Assembly (NCBI GenBank): GCA_025084515.1
Contig: JAJAGP010001664.1
Location: 1 to 64,000 of the forward strand
DNA length: 64,000 bases
Origin: Ancistrus triradiatus
Lineage: Eukaryota > Chordata > Actinopteri > Siluriformes > Loricariidae
Reading direction: 5' to 3'
Below, piece after piece: positions 34,319-44,089 of the stretch. The stretch's first letter is position 1. The number at the start of each line of letters is the position of its first letter. The notes beneath the pieces are model-generated. The model saw nothing but the letters and a program-made list of their open reading frames with translations, was not told where the DNA came from and did no database searches. A program made the position numbers and the translations under genes.

Positions 34319-34531
34319 TTGATCCGAAATCTGATCGGATTTGATCCTGCTCAGACGAGGCCAATATATTGGAAAGTGGCACCCGAAGGGTATGAGCCCT
34401 TGTCAGACCAACAATACCAGCAACTAGAAACGCAGTTTAACCCTAGAAAGCTGCAAGTAATTAAAGAAAAAGGGAAGGAAGAAACAAAAAAAAGCAGTGA
34501 AGATAGAAGTGAAGTGTGGCATAAAAGATGA
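34319..34531 (+). other. unexplained 70-residue frame
   Basis: The frame reads IGFDPAQTRPIYWKVAPEGY then EPLSDQQYQQLETQF and NPRKLQVIKEK. Its composition is more protein-like than the surrounding A/G-rich DNA, but I do not recognise a family, there is no splice context, and it may be part of a decayed transposon next to the pogo element. Confidence 0.2.
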
Positions 34532-35160
34532 ACAATGCGAAGCAAGTAAAATAAGGACAATAAATTAAACAAACAATGTTTGGTTATTGATTAAACGACA
34601 CATCAGAGTAAATAATTAAAGTGAAAATGATAAAAGACAAAGTAAAAACAGAGAGTAAAGAAATCTTGCCTCACCAGAGATGAGGCATGAACCGGGTAAC
34701 CTGACCTACACCTGTTCGTATCCCTCTTTAGGTGAGGTGACAGTTTTGTTACATTTTTCTATCATGAGCGTGAAGCAGTAAGTCCTCCTGCTTCTGGCTT
34801 CTGGTTACGAGTCGAGTTCTGGTCACGTCAGCCCGGGTGTGACTGAATTCAATAAATAAATAAACCATGCTCGGAGGATGGCATGTGTAACGGTTCACAA
34901 ATCAATGTTTTATTAATTTAAACACAACCAAATATTAATAATGGCAAAAAAAAACAAACGTCTGTACATTTTCTTTTTTTCCTCATTTGTCGACACCACA
35001 GCGTTTTCACGACCAGTCCCACATCAGCATCAGTCAGTTCCAGTCTGCACTCTGATCGTGTTATTTATTATTCATTGGTATTATTATAAAAGCTCACTGT
35101 ATAAAACATCGTCTAATATTACCCATCAGCTAGCAGCAATATGTGATACCCCAGGGGTGG
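34532..35160. other. nothing recognised
   Basis: A-rich at the left, with unassigned sequence to the right. Confidence 0.4.
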
Positions 35161-35399
35161 GGCAGGTTGAAGGGGACAGCAGGCTAAAGGCCAGGTAACG
35201 GGGATATTTTTGATTTTATTTTTTATTTTTAGAGAGGATGAATTTAGATGGCATGGAATTAAAGGGACAGATTTTAAAAACTATCCTGTATTCGTTTAAG
35301 GGCATAAATGGGCAGTTTTGCTCACCAACATGGTATAATTGAGCCTAATGCTATGATAGCAGATAAAGGCAGCTCTTCGATACAGGGTTAAGATATGGA

Positions 35400-35712
35400 G
35401 GAGAAAAGGTGCAGATATGCAGTAATAGTGCCAGGTTTTGGTGTTAAAGGGGCAGATTTGAAGGACATGGGGGTAATAGTGACGGGTTTCGGTGTTAAAG
35501 AAGCAGATTTAAAGGATGTGGGGTTAACATTGACAGGTTTTGGTGTTAAAGGGGTATATTTGAAGGATATGGGGGTAATAGTGGCAAGTGTCGATATTAA
35601 AGGGGCAGATTTGAAGGATATGGGGGTAATAGTGATGGGTGTTGGTGCAGATTTGAAGTGGTTGGCTTTAGATTGGGGTAAGAGGGGAGTTAAGGGGCAG
35701 ATGCAGGGGTAA
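35400..35712. repeat. 51-base minisatellite (TTAAAGGGGCAGATTTGAAGG unit)
   Basis: About five to six copies of a 51-base unit run here, each containing GTTAAAGGGGCAGATTTGA, then AGGATATGGGGGTAATAGTG and GGTTTTGG. Because 51 is divisible by three, the array is open in several frames on both strands: a 105-residue plus-strand frame with a 17-residue repeat (GVIVTGFGVKGADLKDM-like) and a 176-residue minus-strand frame with FKSAPLTPKPVTITP-like repeats. These frames are a by-product of the period and not good evidence for a protein. Weaker related units extend from about 35160 to 35890. Confidence 0.85.
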
Positions 35713-36009
35713 AAGATGAAAACAAAAGGCTCATTTAAGTGTATGTTAAATATAAGTAGTAAATGGTGGCTAGATTTTTTTGTATTTAGAATTTTTGGAG
35801 GATTAATTCTAGGGGCAGATTTAAGACGGTCACACGGGGCGGGGCAGAGTGAAACTGGGGGTAAAAAGGGTAAAAGGGGCAGTAGGACACGAGTTAAGTT
35901 GCAGGAATGAAGCAACACTGACGGTGGAGCGTAAACCGGTCAGAATCTCACACAGATTTAAGTCCTGCTGAGAAAATTCACAGTTGGTAGCGCATGTATG
36001 TTCTCAGAC

Positions 36010-36027
36010 AACCCCCCCCCCCCCCCT
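36010..36027. repeat. poly(C)/poly(G) run
   Basis: An almost pure C homopolymer on the plus strand, directly beyond the candidate eya1 polyadenylation signal. On the eya1 sense strand it is a G run that could slow polymerase or form a quadruplex. Homopolymers of this length are often miscounted in assemblies. Confidence 0.9.
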
Positions 36028-36034
36028 AGTGTGA

Positions 36035-37136
36035 GTGTGTAGTGGCTTTATTACAGTCCTTTACAAGTCCACAGTTTTAAATCTAAACACTATGAAGATG
36101 ATTTTTCTTTTCTCCCTACAACAGTGACGACTTCTTCAAAAAAAAAAAAAAAAAACAACAACAAAATTAAAAAAGACTATTTCATACAAAAAATACACTT
36201 AAATGTACAAGTTTCCGCTGCGAGTTCCAGTACAACAAAGATAACAAAAAACTGTGAATTGGTTGTGTGGTTTGAGGACGTTCTTTTGGGTAATTGTGGT
36301 TGTATCCAGTTTTTAATAGGTCGCGTTTTTAATCCCATAAATACATGTGCTTTTGACAAAAAAATGCTACCAATGTTCTGTAAATAAATACAGAAAGTAT
36401 AAGCAGGGCAGAGAAAAAAAATGCGTAAACAGAATCGACGTGGCGTCCATGCGTTTGGTCATGACAAAGCAGAAATCTTCGTATCTACGCTTTAAACACA
36501 TCCACACTTTCAGGCTTTTGTGTCTCCAGCCCATTAAAAAAAAAACCCTAAATAGCATGAACTGTTGAATTTAAGGAAGTCCAGTGATTAAAAATGTACA
36601 CACACAAAAAACAGATGGGTTCTGTACATAAGTGATTGTCTGAGCCGATGCAGATAAAGGTTCTCCTTAAATTATTAGAAAATCCGTCTTTTTTTCCTGT
36701 AACGTCTTCTCGGAGTCCGAGTACTTCGTGATAGGAAATCCGATTATAAATAAGTGTAGCGCAGTGGTTAAAACCGACGTGGAAATCGAGGGGAAGTCGC
36801 GGGTGGGATCGCAGACTCGTGGTGTCGGTAGCTCTGGTTTCTTTGCAGGTGTGAACCCTTGCGATTTTATATCTCGGGGCGCCGTAAAACATTCCGAAGG
36901 CTTTTTTCACAAAAGAGGCGGAGTCGGTTCACAGTAACCAGCAGCTGCAGCATCATAAAAAGGAGAGCGCGCTCTTCTCCATACCTTCACCTGCTCCCAG
37001 GTTCTGGGTTCAGGCGGTGAGTTTTCTCTCATAACCTGCCTTTGTTAAAACCTTCGGTTTCCCCGTCAGAGTGTGTGAGCGTCGTTGTCGGTCCGTGCTG
37101 CGTATAAACAGCGTCTGAAACAGTAACGCCACAATG
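36035..37136 (-). other. eya1: probable eya1 3'UTR
   Basis: Downstream of the eya1 stop the minus strand has about 1.1 kb of largely unique sequence with no Tc1 or SINE match. It reaches an AATAAA signal (plus-strand TTTATT at 36047-36052). Cleavage would fall shortly beyond it, next to an 18-base G run on the minus strand (plus-strand C run at 36010-36026). The extent is inferred from the signal and the absence of repeats; transcript data would be needed to fix it. Confidence 0.4.
36047..36052 (-). terminator. candidate polyadenylation signal AATAAA of eya1
   Basis: This is the canonical hexamer on the minus strand, about 1.08 kb past the eya1 stop codon. It is a good candidate because it ends the unique sequence block, but the hexamer alone is common in A+T-rich DNA. 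Confidence 0.35.
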
Positions 37137-37217
37137 CTACAAATACTCCAGATCCAGCGCGTGATGAAGGGCCATGAGGTCCGAGTGACTGGAGATCCTC
37201 CAGAACGGCATGTTGTG
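37137..37217 (-). CDS. eya1: eya1 last coding exon, C-terminus HNMPFWRIS...DLEYL
   Basis: This terminal 81-base coding segment follows the acceptor CTTTTCAG and starts in phase 0. It encodes HNMPFWRISSHSDLMA then LHHALDLEYL and a TAG stop at 37139-37137. The MPFWRI...ALELEYL ending is universal in EYA proteins; here the usual ALEL is ALDL, a conservative change. SSHSDLMALHH points to EYA1 rather than the ISCHADLEALRH form of EYA2 or SSHSDLLALHQ of EYA4 (from memory). The exon sits between two stretches of the same degenerate GGGGCAGATTT repeat, 35.2-35.9 kb and 37.4-37.7 kb. Confidence 0.95.
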   Translation of the reverse strand, partial: HNMPFWRISSHSDLMALHHALDLEYL

Positions 37218-37379
37218 CTGAAAAGAGAGAGAAAATGAATGAGCACGACATATTTAATAGTAGTATTTAATAATTAAGTAGGCCAGGTGTATATGAGATA
37301 GGAATCGTGATGGGTACAAGAGAACCTAACTGCGGTGGAAATAAACAGGCCGATGTATAAACGAGGGTTTAAATGAATT

Positions 37380-37665
37380 AGATTTAAGGGCTTAAAAGGT
37401 GGAGATTTATTACTGGAGGTTAAAAAAAGGCAGGTCTTAGAGTTAGGAGCGGTTTAAAGGGCAGATTTGAGATGAGAAGCAAAATGGAACTGGGTTTATT
37501 CATGGATATAAACAGGCTGATTAAAAGGGGCATGTTTTATATAAGGGTAATTGTGTCCAAGTTTAGATGCAGAGGTTTAAAGGGGTAGATTTGGGACATA
37601 TTGTAAACAATTGTATACAGATTAAATTTTAAGACTTGGGATTAAAGGGGCAAATGCAGGCACGT
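37380..37665. repeat. degenerate relatives of the 35.4 kb minisatellite in the last eya1 intron
   Basis: Words such as TTTAAAGGGCAGATTTGAG, GGTTTAAAGGGGTAGATTTG and GATTAAAGGGGCAAATGCAGG recur at irregular spacing. They match the core of the 51-base array 1.7 kb away on the other side of the terminal exon, so the two probably come from one ancient array or duplicated segment. Confidence 0.6.
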
Positions 37666-37802
37666 ATTTAAAAAGTAATGTCTGTTGTTTTAATAAGGCG
37701 TACGAATTGGTCCTCATTACATGATCCTGATTATTTTCTAATTACTATATCAAGATCCATACTGCATGTTAATTCATACACAAAATATAAATAAATTAAG
37801 GT

Positions 37803-37910
37803 GTTCCCACAGAGGATCCTACAGGGGACCAGGAACAGTGCTTGGTTCCTTTCTTATTCCTTTGGTGAAAGTTTCCCTTGCCACTGTCTTCTCTACCTGA
37901 ATCTAGACTT
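37803..37910 (+). mobile_element. V-SINE body fragment
   Basis: GTTTCCCTTGCCACTGTC with the preceding CAGGAACAGTGCTTGGTTCC resembles the central part of the V-SINE copies. The tail is missing. It lies in the last eya1 intron. Confidence 0.45.
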
Positions 37911-38203
37911 TGCAGCAAAAGTCTGTTGATATAAAAGCTTCGGAACGGAAATTGCCTAAAATTGCAGAATTTTTTTTAATTTATCTGAAACGGCAACTTC
38001 TAAAGCAAAGATGGTCGGGGTGCAAGGCGGGGCGTTCAAAAATATTTTTTATCAATTGGACTAAAAGCGATCAATATATTAGTGTGGTGGGTTGTAACAG
38101 GTTTTAATAAATACTTACCTAACACATTTAACTAATCATTTTTTAATTCGCCAGATTCCTTTTTAGATCCACAAAACTCTTCATTAACATAAAATTCTAA
38201 CCC

Positions 38204-39759
38204 TACGTGGGGCAAAAAAAGTATTTAGTCAGCCACTGATTGTGCTCAAGTTTCTCCTACTTAGAAAGAGATGAGAGAGTCTTGTAATTGTTCCATCATG
38301 AGGTACACTTGCAACTATGGGGAGACAAAATGAGAAAAAAAATCCAGGAAATTATACTGTAGGGATTTTTTTTTAAAGAATTTTAATTGTAAAATTATGG
38401 TGGGGAAATAAGTATTTGGTCAATAACAAAAGTTCAACTCCAATTACGTAACATAACATTTGTTGGCAATGACAGAGGTTCAAACGTTTCCTGTAAGTCT
38501 TCACACCAGGTTTGCACCACACTGTAAACTGGTATTTTGGCCCATTCCTCCATATGCAGATCTCCTCTAGAGCAGTTGATGTTTTTGGGGCAACATGGAC
38601 TTTCAACTTCATCCACAAATTTTTTAAGGGGTTTGAGGTCCTGGAAGACCTTGAAATGCTTTTTTAAAGAGTTCACTCCTTTGTTGGCCAAGTGGTGCGT
38701 TTGGTAATCACATCGTCATGCTGGAAGATTCCAGCCACGTTCCATTGTCAATGCTCTCACTGACAGAAGGGGGTTTTCCCTTAAAATCTCACGATACATT
38801 GCCCCATTCATTCTTCCCTCAACACGGAATCAGTCGTCCTGTCCCCTTTGCAGAAAACACAGCCCCAAAGCATAATGTTTCCTCCACCCCCCATTGCCCT
38901 TTACAGTAGGTATGGCGCAACTCAGCATTCTTTCTTCCTTCAAACACGACGAGTTGAGTTTTACCAGAAAGTTTCTATTTTTGGATTTTCATTCTGACCA
39001 CATAATATTCCTCCCAATCCTCTCTTCTTTCGGATCATCCCATATGCTCTCTGCCAACACTTCAGACGGGCCTGGACATGTAAACTGGCTTAAGCAGGGG
39101 AACACGCCTGGCACTTGCAGGAATCTGAGTCTCTCTCGGCGTAGTGTGTTACTGATGGTAGCCTTTGTTACTTTTGGGTCCCAGCTCTTTGCAGTCATTC
39201 ATCAGGTCCCTCCATGTAGTTCTGAGATTTTTGCTCATCATTCTCATGATCATTTTTGACCCCACGGGATGATGAAAAAAAAAAAAAAAAGATCTTGTGT
39301 GGAGCCCCAGATCGAGGGAGATTATCAAAATGGTCTTTGTATGTTCTTCCATTTTTTTCTTACAATTGCTCTCCCACAGTTTGGATTTTATTCACACCAC
39401 CCTGCTTGTGGCCATGGTTTTTTGAGTTTGGAAGTCTGACTGTTTGAGAGGCTGTGGACCAGGTGTTCTTTTATACAGATAATGAGGTTCAAAACAGGTG
39501 CCCATTAATACAGGTAAATGAGTGGAGGACAGAAGAGCTTCTTAAAGAAGTTTACAGGTCTGTGAGAGCCAGAAATCTTGCTTGTTTGTGAGTGACCAAT
39601 TTAAATTATTTAAAAATTCTACAATGTGATTTCCTGGATTTTTTTTCTCATTTTGTAGTGTACCTATGATGAAAAATTACAGACTCTCTCTCATCTTTTT
39701 AAGGGTTGGAGAACTTGCACAATCAGTGGCTGACTAAATACTTTTTTTGCCCCACTGTA
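38204..39759 (-). mobile_element. Tc1-like transposon, family B copy 4, inside the last eya1 intron
   Basis: The left end TACGTGGGGCAAAAAAAGTA and right end ACTTTTTTTGCCCCACTGTA are present. Compared with the copy at 11956 it is rich in single-base insertions (for example AGAAAGAGATGAGAGAGTCT for AGAAAGATGAGAGAGGTCT) and lacks about 90 bases next to the transposase start. It is in the same orientation as the gene. Confidence 0.9.
38430..39415 (-). pseudogene. Tc1-like transposase (family B copy 4), heavily decayed
   Basis: The start codon region (GGCCATGG, 39415) survives, but the DNA-binding coding part behind it is deleted. Fragments such as MTAKSWDPKVTKATISNTLR and KLKVHVAPKTSTALEEIC lie in different frames. 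There are more indels than in the other copies. Confidence 0.8.
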
Positions 39760-40394
39760 AATGCAAGTCCGCCCCCCCCCCAGCCTTTCCATTCCTTTAT
39801 TCGTTAAGCGCAGAAGTTTTATGAGAGCGTAAATAAACCCGAGACTCTGGAGAACTTTGTAAATCTCTACTGGATAATAAAGTATGAAAGCACCGTATGT
39901 GCTGAACTTCCCCGTGTGTGACGACCCTTTGTTCTCTGAGAAACGTGAGCGTGTACGAATGAAAGAAGCTTGTCAGGATTGTTCCGCGAATCCATTACGG
40001 CCTCAAATCATCACCGCAGCTCCTCTCAGAGCCAGCTTCCACTTAGAGGGGCTGCACTGACCCCGAACCTCTCCTTTCTTTCTCTGTTTTGTAAATCGTC
40101 TTCTGCTTTTAAGCCGTTCAAAGCCAGAGATGCTATCAGTTCTTCACCTCGGCTGGGTTATTAACTGAGAGAGGGGGTTGTTTTGGGGACAAAAGGGGAG
40201 GAAAAAGGCTTGTTGAATGGTTTTAGTTAGTTTTTTTTTTTTGTATTCAGCATCTGTTATCTGGCGCATTACAGATCTGGACAGAATAACAGGGTTATGT
40301 AGAGCTGCTGAAGGCTTACAGCTAATTAATAGACTAAAATATATATAAAAATTGACATGTATGATTGATTTCTCTGTTTGTACTCTGTGGTAGC
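39760..40394. other. intron sequence; unique block at 39780-40170
   Basis: Part of the last eya1 intron without a recognised repeat, except a C run at 39771-39780. An intronic enhancer is possible but nothing in the sequence proves it. Confidence 0.3.
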
Positions 40395-40640
40395 TTATGT
40401 ACTAATTCATCCACGTAATATATCAAATCTAATCAGCCAATCACATGGCAGCAGCTCACCACATGTAGACATGATCAAGAATAAAAGCAAGCATCAGAAC
40501 GGGGAAAAAACGTGATTTAGGAAAGTGACTTTGAACGTGGCATAGTCGTTGGTGCTGAGTATTTTAGAAACTGCTGATCTGGGATTTTCACACACAGCGC
40601 CACCTTTAGGGTTTACAGAGAAAATACATAATGTGAGAGC
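40395..40640 (+). mobile_element. Tc1/mariner-like fragment, transposase N-terminal part
   Basis: TAATCAGCCAATCACATGGC then AGTGACTTTGAACGTGGCAT, GTCGTTGGTGCTGAG and GATCTGGGATTTTCACAC match the start of a fish Tc1-like transposase (GDLSDFERG...VVGA...ISETADLLGFSRTT type). It is the N-terminal counterpart of the family seen as a C-terminal fragment at 3308-3465, in the opposite orientation. Confidence 0.6.
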
Positions 40641-40922
40641 AAATATTAAAGGTGGTTTTAAATTTTATTTTTAAAATAATCAAACAGTGTAATTACATTT
40701 TGGTGGTCGTACCATGTGATGTGAGATGCAAACCATGACTCGGATTAGCTATTTTAAGGAAAACAAACATGGGTGCCGAAAAATAAGACAACAATGTGTC
40801 TTAAGCCCTGTTTGTGTTGGATTAGTTTGTAAGGGGATAATATTTGGATATAAAGCGATGCTTTATTCCTGTAGCTGTGTTTAAAATCATCTTTTAATCA
40901 GCTGGCAGGATTTGTCTTTCCA

Positions 40923-41152
40923 TACAGTCGAACCTCGGAATTTGAACTTGATTGATTGGGGAAGGCTGTTTGAGTTCTGATTTGTTCAAACTCTGAATGA
41001 GTCACACCCTTTTCAGACACACCCTGAGACTGGGTCATACGTGTGCAGGTGTTACCGATGTTTGAAATTTGGGGGCAAAAAAAAATGTTTGGATTGTTAG
41101 ATGTCCGAAATGGTCAAAGACAGACGCATTTGCATTCTGAGATTCCACTGTA
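40923..41152. mobile_element. mariner-like miniature element, 230 bases
   Basis: It begins TACAGTCGAACCTCGGAATT and ends CATTCTGAGATTCCACTGTA; the reverse complement of the end is TACAGTGGAATCTCAGAATG, matching about three quarters of the start. TA is at each end. No coding capacity. Confidence 0.7.
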
Positions 41153-41209
41153 TTTGTGTTTTTCTTCATTTTTTTTGCTCCTCTCATTGCTTCTCCCAGT
41201 ATCCAGTAG

Positions 41210-41465
41210 GGCTGTGTTAAAATATCGATAAAGCAATATATCGCGATATTTATTTGACATGATATACTATGTTGATTTTCTCAATCTTCTCAATTAGTCC
41301 GCTGAGTTGTCGATGTGATGTATTAAAAGACGACTCAGATCGTACACCGTAACTTGCATCTCAGCTGTTTTTATATTTTCAGTGAACTCTGTGGAATATC
41401 GCATTATGCATTGTATCGCAATGTATCATGATGTAATCGTATCGCGATACCACTTGTCGTATTGT
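41210..41465. repeat. ATATCGCGATAT-rich miniature repeat
   Basis: GTAGGGCTGTGTTAAAATAT, CAATATATCGCGATATTTAT and TAATCGTATCGCGATACC give self-complementary ends. It resembles non-autonomous hAT-like elements, but clean termini and target duplications were not found. Confidence 0.45.
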
Positions 41466-42288
41466 GAAGGTCTTTTCAGTAGTGCAGAGACTCGTTTAAA
41501 GCCTCCCATTGTTGAACTGTGAAATTTGGGTGAAAAAGGGGGTAATTCTGCTAAATTTAATCGGAGGATGGAAGAACGTTGTGACTGAACAGAGTGACCC
41601 CATGTACTGCTCGGTTAGGGCTGAATTTTGCCTGAAATTTGTTAGTGCAGATGTAGTGCATGTTACAATTAGTGCAGGTTCCGTAACTAATTGACGATGC
41701 GTGACTGATTCCTAAGCATCGTATAATAAATAACAATAAAAACTCCTGTCTCAAGATTCAGGCAGATTGTCCTTCACCAGACTTTTTTTAACCTGTCATG
41801 GAACCGCGTTTGTTCCGTCAGGTAATGAATTACATAATGAACATCTTCATGTTTTTGCGGTTTGCGTTCGTTTACACGTCGGGTTTACGTGACGACTTGG
41901 CAGCGTACGAGGGGGCTTGTCGAGAGTCGGCAGGTAACATAAATCCTCCAAATCCTTTGAAGAGCGGAGCAAGCACAAGATGAGGCCGCTACCGCGCTGT
42001 ACAACACTTCAAAAGGCGTCTCAGGGTCCCACAGTGCTTGTCGGAGCAGAAACAAAGCTGTAAGCTGCTTAAACGCGTGCTCTGTTTATGACCCGGCCTC
42101 TTCATCATGCCTGAAAGGACTTGTCTAGCGTTACACGCATTCAAGCTGCCTCAGAGGTGTGTAATTATGCCGTCTCGCCCCCTTTTTGCACTCGAGCTGT
42201 CAGCGCCGATTCAGTTGTGGAAAGCCGTTTTTCTTTTAGCCAGTGGACTTTTTTGGGAATGAGTGAATGTTGAGTTGAGGTGGTTTAC
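41466..42288. other. intron sequence, mostly unique
   Basis: Part of the last eya1 intron. The stretch 41800-42240 is CpG-containing and includes CAGGTAATGAATTACATAAT; possibly regulatory, not demonstrable here. Confidence 0.3.
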
Positions 42289-42389
42289 CTTTTTGGAGCT
42301 CTGCTCCTCTTCGACTCCGTCTCCCACCACCACGTAAACCACTTTCCTCCCGAATCTCTGAATTACTCTTTCGAAGCAGCTCTCCTTGC
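42289..42389 (-). CDS. eya1: eya1 coding exon with HAD motifs III and IV (GKES, GDGVEEE)
   Basis: This 101-base exon encodes GKESCFERVIQRFGRKVVY then VVVGDGVEEEQSSKK, ending exactly on a codon before GTAAAC. The Lys of GKES fits HAD motif III and the Asp of GDG fits motif IV, which ligates the active-site Mg2+; they are 22 residues apart, the spacing expected in EYA phosphatases. Both residues are intact, so the catalytic half present here looks functional; the nucleophile exon is outside the window. The SSKK end differs from the GAKK I remember in EYA1 and EYA2. The downstream intron is 5,071 bases and holds a Tc1-like insertion. Confidence 0.95.
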
Positions 42390-42977
42390 CTGCAGGAAAA
42401 AGAAGGGTTTAGTGCTATTCCAAAACGCGTCGGCCCTCTGCTTGCGAGAGCTCTGTAAATACGCAATAAGTTACACAAAATTACCCAGTGTAAACACTTA
42501 GCCGTAGCTCGGGGGCGATTCGATAAGATCAATGCCTGGATAAAAGCGGCCTGAAAAGCATTAAGTGTGTGCTTCTCCTCCCTGAATCTGGGACAAATGG
42601 AGTTTAACAAGCTAAATCAGCCTCACATGGGTAACGCCGGAGTTTAGGGAGGCATCCAGGCCTCAAACGGAACCATCCATCGCTGATCTGCAACACTCGC
42701 CCCGCTCAGAGACGGACCAAGAAATCACAGAGTTTATTTTGCATTTGAAGAGCTAGAGCTAAGGCAGGCGAGCGAGCGAGGCAGGGAGGGAGGGAGGGTT
42801 TGCAATGTCCATGTGAAACGGCATAAATATGCCGAAGTGGTTTCATATGCACGCGCAGCTCGACAGAAGAAACCCAGCACAGGCCCCGCCGTCATCCCTT
42901 GTCCTTCGTATCCCTCCGTAACCTAAACGAATCATCACAGACGCGGAAGAACTCGCAGGTAGACGGAGGTCACTCAC
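42390..42977. other. eya1 intron, 588 bases
   Basis: Unique sequence with a GCGA/GGGA short repeat at 42768-42798. No transposon found in it. Confidence 0.6.
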
Positions 42978-43099
42978 CTATTTTGGTAGCGCTATAAATG
43001 TTCTCGATTGGAAAAACGATTCCCAGGCCGTACAGCAGCACTTTGGCGAGGGCGGGGATCAGCTGCGTCGTGGTCACAAGGATGTTCACGCAGTTCGAT
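42978..43099 (-). CDS. eya1: eya1 coding exon with HAD motif II (LVTTT)
   Basis: This 122-base exon completes an Arg codon, then encodes SNCVNILVTTTQLIPALAKV and LLYGLGIVFPIENIYSATKI, ending in the first base of a Gly codon before GTGAGT. The VTTTQ segment matches HAD motif II, whose Thr helps hold the phosphoryl group; the FPIENIYSATK segment leads to motif III. The GIVFPIENI wording is the version I associate with EYA1 rather than GSVFPIENI or GEIFPIENI of the paralogues, though this rests on memory. Upstream intron 1,734 bases, downstream intron 588 bases. Confidence 0.95.
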
Positions 43100-44089
43100 C
43101 TGAAAGGGGGAAAAAACCCGCAGCAGGACGTTAGCCTTTGATTACACTAAAGCACGTTCTAATCAGCTCTTGATTATTGACTGTTTATTTTATCAGCTGT
43201 TGACTTAAAACTGTCTTTGTTTTGGCTTCGCGTCAAGAAATGTCACGCAAGTTGTTCTTGTGAGAAATTAATAATCCGAAGTGGTAAACTTTCTGAGCTC
43301 CAACAAAAATATCTTTTTCTAGCATCCTTTTTCTAACACGATACCAGAGCTGCGTCAGAACGCTCCGTTTACATCTCTGCTCTAGTATTTATCCGGTATC
43401 GTGCCCAGCTGATGTGAATATTTTTACGTTATTTCAATATGTATTGATTTACATTCATAGCCTTCCAGTTTATTAGTGGATATTCTCTCTTTTATTATAC
43501 TTTTCATAATATGATGATATCTATAGTTTATTAATCTAAATTGTATTTTAATTGTGTCATCTCTTAATATTTATTTAGCTTCTATTTACTTTTAGATGTT
43601 CATTCTTAACATGGTTCCTAACAAATTTTCTTCCTTATAACTTCCGTATATTCAGTGTTCCGTCCTCCTGCATACATAGAGCCTACATAGGGTCCCGAGG
43701 ATATTTTATACCCTATACAGAGTGCGTGTGTGATGATTGGGAAGCCATTTGGGATTAAACACAGCTGCTCGAGTTAAAAACAGCTGTAAACTCTGTATTA
43801 TGTAACGCGCTGAATGGATGTTGATATCATCGCCATCGTCGCTGCTCGTTCTGCTGATTTAATTTCTGTTCCCAGGACTATTTTCTACTTTAAATATACT
43901 ACCTTTATTTCAAGATGCATCCTCCAAAGTGGAATGTGGACCTAGTGTTGCTCGAATGAACTTTTTCGGTGTTTCAAAATTGTTGTATTTTTATAGGAGC
44001 GTGACTAAAAGCAAGCTGGAAAATAAAAACTGGATTTAAATAAGAGCGCGTAGCTGTTCAAAAATTACGATTCTTGAAACTGGCACCAC
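43100..44089. other. eya1 intron, left part
   Basis: A+T-rich unique sequence; no exon or transposon seen. Confidence 0.5.
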
